Shown here: positions 1-11,600 of the stretch, in pieces
Layout of the letters: every line of letters begins with the position of its first letter
Numbering within the stretch: position 1 is the first letter of the stretch
Origin: Anaeromyces robustus
Taxonomy: Eukaryota; Neocallimastigomycota; Neocallimastigomycetes; Neocallimastigales; Neocallimastigaceae
Length of the DNA stretch: 64,000 nucleotides
NCBI GenBank assembly: GCA_002104895.1
Contig: MCFG01000259.1
Location: 34,911-98,910, forward strand
Reading direction: 5' to 3'
Notes under the pieces: model-generated
The model's database searches: none
Told to the model about the DNA's origin: nothing
Seen by the model: the letters and a program-made list of their open reading frames with translations, nothing else
Program-made: the position numbers and the translations under genes

Positions 1-86
1 TATATATTTTATTGTTAAAGATATTATTATAAATAATTAATTCTCTGTATGATATATAATAATTGTTAATTCAATAAAATAATTAC

Positions 87-1214
87 CTTTCCATTAATTA
101 AAGATTCATTTTGAACAAGATTCTTAGCAGAACTGTAAAGCATAGTAGTTTGAGTTGGAATACCTATAAAATATTATTAAAATAATGATGATAAATTGAC
201 AAATTTTATAATGGTAAGTCTATAATACAACATATAAAAAAAAAGGTAAATATATTTATTTTCTTTAACTATTAACTATTAATAATAAAAATTTTAATAA
301 AAGATATTTTTAGATATTATTATTATACTGTTTATTCTAAATATTTTAAAATCATTACTATAATTATCTTTAATATATAAGCATCTTTTGATATTTTTCT
401 TATTAAATAATATAATTGATTTTTCGAAATATTTTTTAATCTAAAATGAATTTTCTAAAAATTATATAAAATAAATATATTAACCTTCTGGAATATAGCA
501 AATGAAAATTAATGGATTTGAAAGACGACCATCTTCGTGAACTCTATTATAAGATAAAAGAATATATGTAATATCCCATAATAAAAAACAAAAATATAAA
601 TTAAAGATAACAGTTTATGTGTATATAATATTGTCAAAATATATATTCATATATTTTTATTGTTGCTATTATTGTTCTTATTATTATAATTATTATTAAA
701 AATTTCATAAAAGGATATCTTGGATCGACATCTGGTAAATCATTACAGAATTCATCAAGATTAACATCTTCAATTAATTCATCCTAAATTTTTAAAATTG
801 AAAAAAAAAAAATTAATATAAATTATAATAATCCAAATTTTACATATATAAATTTCTCAAATTGATAAAACATATTATTAAAAAAATGGTATTTTAATGT
901 TAAATAAATATTTATATAGTTTTTTCTGTATTTATACCTCTTCAATAAGGAGTTTTTCTTCATCAATTCTAACTATTATATTCAATTATTTATTTATATT
1001 TCAAATTTGATAATAAAGAAATAAAACAAATAAATAATTTATAAAAATGATTAATAGATAGAGTACATGAATTCATAATAATAATTACAATAATATAAAT
1101 ATTAAAATTACTTAATAAAGCAGTATGATTCTTGCTTCTTTTAGTTCTGAACTTTCTAATGGATTTTTTAAGTTCTGGGTCAATTTGGAAAACGTTTGTA
1201 TTCTTTATATTCAT
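87..1214 (-). CDS. Glia maturation factor (ADF-homology) protein, 3' end cut by window
   Basis: ADF-H family protein of the GMF type, which in other organisms binds Arp2/3 and debranches actin networks. Exons read on the minus strand: 1112-1214, 938-972, 719-783, 485-567, 87-163, all in phase, giving 121 residues before the left edge. A last exon of about 20 codons should lie beyond position 1. Recognisable features are an N-terminal helix with IRKFRTKR, then RIDEEKLLIEE, the core LPDVDPRYILLSYNRVHEDG and PLIFICYIP, and MLYSSAKNLVQ near the end. This order matches GMF and not cofilin. The start at 1214 was preferred to the in-frame ATG at 1226 because the family has a short N-terminus. The junction between exons 3 and 4 is an AT-AC intron, listed separately. 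Identity is fairly sure; the exact start is less so. Confidence 0.8.
568..718 (-). other. Candidate U12-type AT-AC intron in the GMF gene
   Basis: Minus strand. The upstream exon ends CCAAG and is followed at once by ATATCCTT, the classic donor of minor-spliceosome AT-AC introns. The intron would end in ATTAC at 568, after which the exon begins ATATATTC. Joining there restores CCA AGA TAT ATT CTT, giving PRYILLSYNRVHEDG, which matches the conserved GMF core (PRY..YSY...H.DGR). I found no GT-AG choice that keeps this core. The branch site is not convincing: TATCTTTAAT resembles the U12 branch consensus but lies roughly 35 bases from the acceptor, further than usual. Confidence 0.55.
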
Positions 1215-2660
1215 GAAGTAATACATAAATATATATTATTTATTTAAAATATACAATAAAATTATTAATATAAAAAATAAAAATATAATAGAGTATTATA
1301 CATTGTTAAATATATTAATCATATTAACTATTTTCAATATAAAATATAAATATATTGTATTTTTATTAATATTTATTATTATTTCTTTGCTTCCAGAAAA
1401 TGAAATTACTGTAAAAAAAATTAAAATGAATATCAAAACTGTTATAGTATATATTTTTTATTGATTACAATCTTTAAAATATATAAAAAAAAAAAAGATA
1501 TCGTTTCCTTTCTAAAAATAACCAATTTTATATTAATAGCATTTTTATTTTATAATGTTTTTTTTTTTATCTATTATGATTATCAATAATAAATAAAAAT
1601 AACTGAAATATTATCCAACAAATTTAAAATATTTTTCATTATGAATTCCATAAATAAATGTATAAATTTAGATTCTCTCATTGACGATAATATTATTTAA
1701 CCATTTAAATATGTCAAATTTTAAATATATATAATACATTTTCTTCCTTTTTCCTTCTTTATTTAATAATGAAATAAATAAATACTGATAACAATATTTT
1801 ATGACAATACCATTTTTTTCTCTTTATTATTCTTTTGATGGTTATTTTATTATTCTATTATTATATTATTTTTTAACTTTAAATATAATAATTTATAAAA
1901 AAAAATTTAAAAATATAAAAGATTAAATCAAAAATCAGAAATTAAAAAAAAAATAAATTAAAAAATTCGATTAATATTGAAATAAATATATAATTACTAA
2001 TATCTAAATAATTTGATTTTAAAATAAAATTTAAAAATTTATTAAATATTTTAATAAAAATTTTTGTTATATTTTTTATATATAAAATACAAGTTTATTT
2101 TACATAAATAAAGGAATAAAAAGTAAATAAAAAATATTTGAATTATAAATTATTATTATAATAATTAAAATATTATTTGTATACTTTTTTATTTTTTTAT
2201 CTTCTGCTATTTTTTAATATTTTGATATTAAAAAATAATATTATAAATCTAATAAAATTTTTTGGTAAAATATTTACAATATAAATTTGTAATTAGATTA
2301 TAAATTTATAATAAAATAAATGGGTCATCCAATTTTTAATGCTAAGAATTTATATATATATTTGCAAAATATTAACTTTTTTTATATATACATTTAATAA
2401 TTATAATTATATTATTGATTTTTGTTATATATTATTATTAACTTTATTTTTATAAAACGATATTTCATTATAATTAATTTATTTTATTCTATAAAAAAAT
2501 AAACGTTTATAAAATATTAATACTATTTTTTTTTTTGAAAATTTATATATATATATATATATATATAATCTAAATATTTTAGTTATGTTTATTCATAATT
2601 ATCTATTAAATAAAATATATAATCAATAACTAATACTAAAAGTTTATATCAATGAAGTTT

Positions 2661-2696
<36 letters not shown>

Positions 2697-2915
2697 TAAT
2701 AATAAAAAATTAAATAGATAAAGATTAATCCAAACTACAATTAAACTTTTATTATTATTATTATTATATATATATTTTTAACCTTATAGAAATTATTCTC
2801 GATATATAATAATAAATGATAATAATTAAAGTTATAATAAATTATAACTTTTATTATTATCATTTATTTATTTAGTTATTTATTTATTTAGTTAGTTAGT
2901 TAGTTAATTAGTTAG

Positions 2916-2970
<55 letters not shown>

Positions 2971-3050
2971 GTTAGTTAGTTAGTTAGTTATTTATTTATT
3001 TTTATTTATTTATTTATTTATTTATTTATTATTTATTTATTTATTCAATT

Positions 3051-3082
<32 letters not shown>

Positions 3083-3089
3083 TTCAGTT

Positions 3090-3133
<44 letters not shown>

Positions 3134-3140
3134 TTCAGTT

Positions 3141-3212
<72 letters not shown>

Positions 3213-3887
3213 TTTTTTTATTTCTTTATTTATTTATTTATTAGCATAAATAAGTTATATTGATTTTCTATAATACTTAATAAAGATTTACCAATGAAAT
3301 GAATTTATTTTATTCTTTTATTAAAAACTTTAATTATTAATAAAATATAATTATTTGAAGAAATTTTTGGATAGAATAAAAATAAATTAATTAATAAATT
3401 AAAATATCTTAATCATCACTGACAATATTAAATATTTAATAAATAATAATAGAAAAAAAAAAAATATATAAAAATGAAGGGTGTGACAGTGACAAATTAC
3501 TATTATTTTTTTTTACCTTTATTATTTAAAATGTCTAAGCATTAAATATTATATATTATTTATTATTAATTATTTATTATTTATTATTTATTATTTATTA
3601 TTTATTATTATTGTTATACATTAAATAATATTAAGTTTAAAAATTTAATTTAATTAAAGAATTACTATTTTTTTTTATCACTTAACAAATAAAGTAGATA
3701 TAATAAATCTACTATTCTATTTTTAATAATAAAAAAATAGTAATAAAAACAAATAAAAGAAGTGAAAAAAACAAAAACAAAAAAAATTTTTTTTCTTTTT
3801 TTATAAAAAAAAAATAAAATAAAATAAAAATTAAATTTATAATATAAAAATAAAAATAAAAATAAAAAATTAATAATTAATAATAAA
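1215..3887. other. Intergenic, A+T-rich, no gene seen
   Basis: About 2.7 kb of homopolymers and AT runs between the GMF start and the secreted-protein gene. It contains the large TTTA array listed next. A 23-codon reading frame beginning near 3474 (MKGVTVTNYYYFF) has no supporting feature. The longer minus-strand frame at 3665-3934 is a product of poly-A/T sequence. Confidence 0.7.
2863..3241. repeat. Interrupted (TTTA)n microsatellite
   Basis: Nearly 380 bases of TTTA units. GTTA units appear in blocks, for example TTAGTTAGTTAGTTAG around 2890 and 2970. Short interruptions with CAGTTATTA recur around 3043-3145, so there is a higher-order repeat in which runs of TTTA are separated by a CAGTTATTA or CAATTATTA spacer. 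Confidence 0.9.
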
Positions 3888-4283
3888 ATGCAATTGAAAA
3901 ATTTATTATCAACTTTAGTAATTTTACTCTGCATTACTTTATCTACAGTTAATGCAAAAGTATGCAGAACTCCAATAGGTGTAGCTTGGTGTGAAAGTTT
4001 AAACGAATGTTACAAAGGTGGTAGAAAATTCCGTTCTCCTTATTGTAAAAAACCAACTGAAATTTCTGAATATACTTTCGAACATGGTTGTTACTGTCAT
4101 ATTTGTCCAAGTCCTTCCTGTAAATTAATTGAACATTGGCGTAGAATTGTTTTACCATATTATACAAAGTATGGTCAGTACTATTTAACTCCAAATGGTT
4201 GGTGTACTGAAACTGTAACACCAATAACAAGAGTTGAAACAAGAACTGCTACTGCTATTGTTACTAAGAAAATTGATTCATAA
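3888..4283 (+). CDS. Small secreted cysteine-rich protein, unknown function
   Basis: A 131-residue intronless frame. The N-terminus is a clear signal peptide: basic start MQLKNLL, a hydrophobic stretch to about residue 20, and likely cleavage after VNA at residue 23. The mature chain has nine cysteines packed into about 85 residues: VCR, AWCES, NECYKG, YCKKP, a GCYCHIC cluster, SCKL and a late WCTE. It then ends in a Thr-rich, cysteine-free tail. I do not recognise the family. Size, secretion and cysteine density fit an effector-like or wall-associated protein, but that is inference. The odd cysteine count allows an unpaired residue or a dimer. The exon is clearly less A+T-rich than its flanks, which supports real coding. 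Confidence 0.75.
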   Translation: MQLKNLLSTLVILLCITLSTVNAKVCRTPIGVAWCESLNECYKGGRKFRSPYCKKPTEISEYTFEHGCYCHICPSPSCKLIEHWRRIVLPYYTKYGQYYLTPNGWCTETVTPITRVETRTATAIVTKKIDS

Positions 4284-5003
4284 TCATAAAATAATATGAT
4301 AATATATAAAAAATAACATAATTTATTATCTACTTTTTATTATTATACATATAATAATTACTAAATTTCAAGTTAAAAAAAAAATATATATATATATATA
4401 TATAATTTTTTTAAAAAAAAAAGTATGAAAATATATATTAATGTTATATATATTTAAATATAATTTGTTTTATTAAAATAGTTTATTATTAATTATTAAA
4501 TAAAATATCAATGTATTTTTATATTATAAAATGAGAAGTATTAAACAAATAAAAACAAACAAATAAATAAAATACTTAAATTCTATTATGAAAAAATAAA
4601 TTTTATAATTTATATTATCATATTTTCTTAAAATTTGTTTTTTAAATTCAATTATTATTTATTATTATTATTATTATTTTTTAATTTTATAAAAATAAAA
4701 TTTTATATGATGAATAAATATTAATTTCACTAAATAATTATTTTATAATTTATTATATATACTAAGTAATAAAATAATAATAATAATAATAAAACATAGA
4801 TATTCTTTTAAATAAAAGAAATCGTTATATCAATTAATAGTGAATTTATAAATTATTTATAAGTAGAATATATTATATTTTTTTTCTTAAATTTAAATTA
4901 ATAGACCTTGAAATTTATATAATATAATAGAATTTTATTTTTAATTTTATAATTTTAGTAATAATATTACTAAAAAAATTTTTTTTCCTATAAATATTCT
5001 TTT
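4284..5003. other. Intergenic, A+T-rich, no gene seen
   Basis: About 720 bases between two convergent genes. It contains only AT runs and short AT dinucleotide and ATT tracts, and would carry the two 3' untranslated regions. Confidence 0.7.
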
Positions 5004-5477
5004 TTAAAACATAACTTCATACTCATCATCATCTGCCCAAGAACCTAAACATTCTGCTTGACCTACATATAATAATCTATCGTCTCTAATTATAATATCA
5101 ATACCATGTTCTGGTTCCCATTCACATAACCCTTCTATACTATATCCTATACCTTCTTTTGGAGGAAAAATATTTAATGTAGGATTTTTTACATAATTTA
5201 AAATATCTCTACCAGAAATATCTACAGGTACTTTTTCATTTATTTCTTTGACAAATTCATCACACCATTCTTTTAACATAAATTGATGATAATCTGAAAT
5301 TCTTTTACAAATTTTATCAATAAAATCATCATTAAGATTTGTCAAATGCTCAGCACATTTTTCAGCATAACTTTTATCTACAGTTTCCTCATAAGAAATT
5401 TTTATATCTTTTCCGAACATAGGACAATATAAAATACCTTCATAAAAACAATCGTTTTTTTTTATATCTCTTATCAT
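5004..5477 (-). CDS. DUF6985-like protein, possible bacterial acquisition
   Basis: A 157-residue intronless frame without signal peptide or membrane segment, so probably cytosolic. It begins with a strand-rich part (ILYCPMFGKDIKISYEE), followed by a helical region around residues 36-80. It ends with the diagnostic-looking stretch CEWEPEHGIDIIIRDDRLLYVGQ at about residues 118-142. The W-x-P/E-EHG then G-x-L-x-x-VG arrangement is what I recall for DUF6985 domains, small proteins common in Bacillota and often found near toxin/immunity loci. The assignment is from memory of pattern only. Lack of introns in a gene-dense, intron-rich neighbourhood fits horizontal transfer, which is common in gut fungi, but is not proof. 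Confidence 0.6.
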   Translation of the reverse strand: MIRDIKKNDCFYEGILYCPMFGKDIKISYEETVDKSYAEKCAEHLTNLNDDFIDKICKRISDYHQFMLKEWCDEFVKEINEKVPVDISGRDILNYVKNPTLNIFPPKEGIGYSIEGLCEWEPEHGIDIIIRDDRLLYVGQAECLGSWADDDEYEVMF

Positions 5478-5634
5478 TTTTGTATATTCGTAATATGATT
5501 AAATGACTTTTTTTTAAAAAATTATACAAGTTAATAAAATAATAATTTATCAGAATGATTAAAAATTTTTAATTAAGTTTTGGTTATAATTTAAATTATT
5601 TATATATTTGTTTAATTAATTGTTTGTTTGATTG

Positions 5635-5796
<162 letters not shown>

Positions 5797-8687
5797 TTGA
5801 ACATTTTCAAATATTTTATTATTATTATTAGTATTGTTATTATTTATTATTATTATTGTTATTATCATTATTATAATAACAATAATTAACTATAAATATT
5901 GATAACAAAATATCTATAACAGTCATAAATATCTTATAATTATAAAGGTAATAAAATTAAATATTTATTATCTTTATATATATCATTGAATGAAATAATA
6001 ATATTAATAATAACTTATTAATGAGGATATTTATACTATTTTATTTGATTTTATATTAATTATTAAATATAATATAAAAGAATAAAATAAAAGATTTTAT
6101 AATTATTTTCTATATATAAAACAAAAGAAGAATTTCACTAATTCTTTTTCATATTTATAAAATATAAAGGATTAGTTATAATGGAAAGTATTGATTATAA
6201 TTAATAATTATTATTTGTAAAAGGTTATTTTTAAGATAGGTAGTTATTTGATAATAATTTCTTTGTAAACTTTATTTTTAAATGTTATAAATAAATTAAT
6301 TAAAAAAAATGGAGATAAATTTATTATTAGTATTAGTAAATAAATATAAATAAACAAATAAATATCAAAATAGATAAATAAATATCAAAATAGATAAATA
6401 AATATAAATAAATGAATAGATAAATAAATATATAAATAAATAAATGTATTTATAAAAATTTATAGTTATGAAGTCATATTATATATATATATATTTAGAG
6501 ACGCGAATTTTACGTGTGTTTTTATTAAACACGATTAACATAATATAATTTTATAAACAAATAAAAATTAATACGCAGCAATTTTCATTTTTTGTGTTCT
6601 GCTGCGCTTAGTTTTTTTTTTTTTTTTTCTCATCCTGTAATAGTTTTATAATTGATTTTTTTTTTTTTTTTTTATTTTGTTATACAAATTTTATTTTATA
6701 TCAAAAATCATCAAAAAAATATTTTTAAACTTTTTTTCATTTCAACTTTTTATAATTTGTAAACTTTTTAAAAAATATAAACAAAAAATGGATAATAAAT
6801 CTTTTTTTGTATGTTTTTTTTTTAATAGCAAAAAAATTATTTGTAATATTTACAAATTCAATGGATATTAATAGTATTGTTTTATTATTTTTTTTGTTAT
6901 TATTATTATTATTTTGTTTTGAATTTCTTTTCAAGAAATCAAATTCAAAATGTTATTAAATAGTAAAAAGTAAATAATAATAAAAAAATAAATAGGTTTA
7001 ATTAAATTTTAAAAACTTTATCAATATTTAGATTTTGTTTTTATTTTTCTTATTGCATTTTGTTGTTTTTTTTTTCACTACTTTATTTTATATTAATTTA
7101 ACTTAATAAATTGAAAAGATCCTTCGAAATAATTATTTAATAAAATTATTACAGCATAAAAGCAAAAAAAAAAAAAAAAACATTTATATTGTATAACTTT
7201 TTATATTTATAGTTTGTATATATTATTGGATATATATAAATTTTATACATTAATGATTTAAAAATGATGATGATATAATGATAAAAAAAACATAAACATT
7301 TATATTTTAAAGTTTAACAATAAAATGTTTATTATTATTATTATTAATGTTTTAAAATTAACATTAAATTTTGAAAATGGAAACCAATAAATAATTTTTT
7401 TATATTTTTATATGTATATAAGTTTATATACATATAAAATAAAATGCGGGATAGTAATTTAATTAAGAATAAGAATAAATACAATTAAATTAAAAAACTG
7501 TATATTAAAAAAAAATATCGAATATGTTATTAAATAATAAATTAATTTTAAATAGTAATAACATAAATAATAATCATAACCATAATAATAATTGTAATTA
7601 ATTTGAGCAGCATTTTTTTTATTTTATTTTATTTTTTTTTATTTTTCTTTAATTTTTTTTTGTATTAATATTAAATAAATTATTAAAATAGTATTTTTAT
7701 TTTGCAGTTTTAATAATTTTTGTTTTTAAACAAAAGATTTTATTCAATATATTAAGCATACAATTATTATTTTAATAATTAAAAAAATAATATAAATATA
7801 TATATATATATATTTATATTTATAAAAGAAAAAAAAAGAAAAAGAAAAAGATAACAATTTAATCTTTATTATTTATATTTTATAAAAAGAAATAAGTTAT
7901 TTTTTAAATACATTTTATAAAAAAGAAATATTCATTTCATAATTCTATTTTTTTATTATATTTATTTTTTTTTTTAAATAAAATATTAAAAATCTATTAG
8001 ATAATGAAATATATATTTAATATATAAAAAGAAATTTTTAAAAGAAAAGAATTTGTTATACCAATAAAAAAAACACAGTGAAGAAAATATCTAATTTTTA
8101 TGATATAAGAAAACGAGAATCTAACAAAATACAAATTTATATAAATATTTATAATTTAGATATTATAAAATTACAAAATTTTTAAGAACATAATAAAATA
8201 TAATAATAATAAATTTGAAAATTATAAAGGAATTGATGAACTAAATCAAGATAAAAGATAATCATAATTACATATTTTAAAATTATTAATAGTATATATA
8301 TATATAAGTAAAAAAGAAATTGTAATTTAATATATCAAAAAAGTTTATGTATCAAAAAAGTTTTTTTTTCAAAATATAATTAATAATAATATTAAAAAAG
8401 TTGATATTATTTATATTCTAAGTTAATAATAACAATAAAAAAAAAAATAAACTAAAAAATAATTTTTTAAAGGTAAATCAATTATTGAATGTAATATTAA
8501 TATATATAATTTATAAAAAGAATTTATTGAATATATTAATAATTTTTTTATTATTTTTTAAAAATAATTTTATACATTTAAATCATTTTAAATAATTTCC
8601 CATGATATTATATAAATTTAGTAATTGTATAGAAATTAATATATTCATTTAATTTATAGATACTCTAGAATAAATAAATAATTCATA
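5797..8687. other. Intergenic region upstream of scaffoldin 1
   Basis: About 2.9 kb. It is mostly simple sequence, but 6498-6610 stands out as less A+T-rich (GAGACGCGAATTTTACGTG and the inverted pair CGCAGCA at 6574-6580 with TGCTGCG at 6600-6606). TGAGCAGC occurs at 7604-7611. No tRNA-like structure or exon was seen. The region probably holds the scaffoldin promoter close to 8688 and possibly upstream elements. Confidence 0.6.
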
Positions 8688-11600
8688 ATGAATATTAAAA
8701 GACGAAATTGGTAAATTATATAATTTTTACTTATTATTTTTTCTATTAATATATGAATCTATTTTATATTTATTAATATAAATGTATTTAAAAAAAAATG
8801 TATTAAAATTTTTTAAAATATTTTTGCTATAATATAATATATTTTTATTAAAATTAGGAATCATAAACCATTACAAATAATTGTAATTCTATTATCATAT
8901 GCAATTCATAAGTCGTTTGCGACTTTAAAAAGTTGTAATTGTGTTGATTTTTATGGAACTAATGATATATATTGTGTTGCTAATTCTAAATTATGCTTAA
9001 TTAAAGAAGCTTTTCCTAATCAAGATGATTGTAATACTGCTTATGATGGCGGAAATGGTGATTTATCAACAACAGCAGCTGTGACATCTATTTCTGGTGT
9101 TAGCAGTGATGAATGGGTTTTTTTTACTGAAAATGGAAGTATAATTTCTTCTACAATAAGTCCTACCACTTCAATAACTAATGCTGAAGGATTTAAATTC
9201 AGTAGTTCTACTTTTTCTTCTATTACTAAGCCAACAAAAGGTAGTGAATATTATTTAAATAAATATGGTGGTGGAAATCAAATTATCAGTGTTGATAGTA
9301 ATAATAGTTATAAAATTGTCCGTGATATTGGTGAAAATCAAGCGTATATTTCAGATGGTGCAAATTCAATTATTTTATGTTCAGGTTCAAGTACTTGTGA
9401 ATTAATAGCAAAAGCTGATGTTGCAAATCATATTTATGTTAATGCTGATGATTATAAATCTGTAATTATATATGACACAGCTGATTTAAATATTGATACA
9501 GATTTAACAAAATTTCCATATTTTATTTATGAAATGGGTGAAAATGACGGCTTAATTGATTGTTCTTCTGGTATATGTAGTGTCTTTAAAGTAATTCCAA
9601 ATTATGCTATGAGTACAAACGGAATTTATGCTGCTGAAGGTTATTATCTTGGAGGAGGATATGATACTACAGGATCATCTATAGAAAAAAAACTTATTCA
9701 ATGTACAAGTGATTTTGGATGTATTGAGGTAACTTTACCAGCGGTAGAATCATATTATATTAATACAGGTGCTAGTAAAGCTACTTATCCATTAATTAAA
9801 TATGATGGTAGTAGTACACTTAGTTTGGAGGCTGGTATAGCAGAAACTTATTATATTAATGCTGATATTTCAGATAATACTAAACCATTAATTTATTGTG
9901 AATCAACTACTTCATGTTCTGTAGTAGGAGCAGATGAAAGTAATTACTATTTATCTTATGATAATAATTTAATTATCTATAGTATGGATACTCCCAATAG
10001 TGGTTGGAAATATGAGAAAACTATTACAGGTTATGTTATTAATGGAAGACCAAGTCATCAAACTAAACCATTAATTTATTGTTCAGCAGCAGATACATGT
10101 AATGAAATAACAGTAGAAACTAATGGTTTTTATATATTTAAGAATACTAATTTCTTAATTACATGTACTACCACTAGTTCTTGTTATGTATTATCCGATG
10201 AAGCTGAAGAAGGTTATTATTTAAATAGTCAAGATATTGATAATGCTAGCAATCCATTAATTTCATGTACAGAAAATTCTTGTATTACAATTGCTCCTGA
10301 TGATGCTGGTTATTTCCTTGATCAATCTACTTTTTCTAATAATAAATATCATGGTTTAATTTATTGTTCTAGTACAACTTTATGTAATACATCAGATATT
10401 ATTCCTGGATTTTATGTAAATGAAGGAGCAGAAGATGAAATTATTGAATGTCAAATATCTTGTGTTTCTAAACCTGCTAATCCTTGTATAGCTGATATAG
10501 AAAAAGTTATTATTTCTTCTGGTAATTATTGTTATAGTGATTCGGTTTTAAGTTTTGTTTATAATTCCTTTGAATTAAATCTTACTCGATCAGAATTAGA
10601 TCCATCTGAAGCGAGTAATTATCTTGTTAGTGTAACTAATGATGATTCTTCTCAAGCAAATTATATTTATGCTTCAGTTAATGCAGATGTTTTTCCTGGA
10701 ATTACATCTACTATTAGTACTTTATTTAAAGTTTCTAAAAATTCTATTGTAAAAGTTATTGAAGATGGTATTATTATTATTAATAAAAAAAATAATATTC
10801 GTTTATTTAATTTTGCAGAAAGTTTCTCTTTAAATTCAATTTATAATCTATATCAATGTGAAAAATCTTCTAGTAAATGTAAACCTGTTAAATCTTGTTC
10901 TTCCGAAATGTATATTTATGATTCAAAAAGTGAAAAAGGTTTGTATTGTAATGGTTCTAATTTATATTCCATTACAATTCCTGGATATTATTTAGATGGT
11001 AAGATAAATTATTAAATTATAAAAATATTTTCATACATATTTCAAATAAAAAAATTTTTATATTGTATTATTTTATTTATAAGAAAATATTTATATATTA
11101 TCTTACATTATATATATGTGTTAATAATTATATAATTATTTATTTACTTTTAATTAATATAATAATTGAATATTTAAATTTAATATATAATGTTTATATT
11201 AATTAATATAATATTTATTTTTTTATTAAATAATTTTTAATAGGCAGTAGAGTTAATAGTAATAAAAAAACCCCTTATGTTTTAAAATGTGATTCATCAA
11301 GTAAATGTATTTCTCTTAAACCAGAAAATGTCTATTTCATTAATTCTGGGTATGATAGTGCTACAAAAAAATTAATTGCTTGTAATTCTAATGAATGTGA
11401 AACTAAAGTTGGTAATACTGGATATTATTTAGCCTATAATGGTGAAGGAATTATTAAATGTACATCCTCTACTAAATGTACTAACCAAACTGAGAATTCT
11501 TTCCGTTATTTCCTTAATGCTGATGTTCTTACTTCTAATACTCTTAAATTACTTATTCAATGTCAATATGGTGTATGTAATTTAATTTCACCTCATGTTG

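Noticed and set aside
2863-3241. CRISPR-like periodicity of TTTA blocks and CAGTTATTA spacers
   Set aside because: The repeat unit is a four-base microsatellite, there are no unique spacers, and the DNA is eukaryotic.
3665-4242. Minus-strand frames overlapping the secreted Cys-rich gene
   Set aside because: One is poly-A/T derived; the other is antisense to a gene with clear signal peptide and coding composition on the plus strand.
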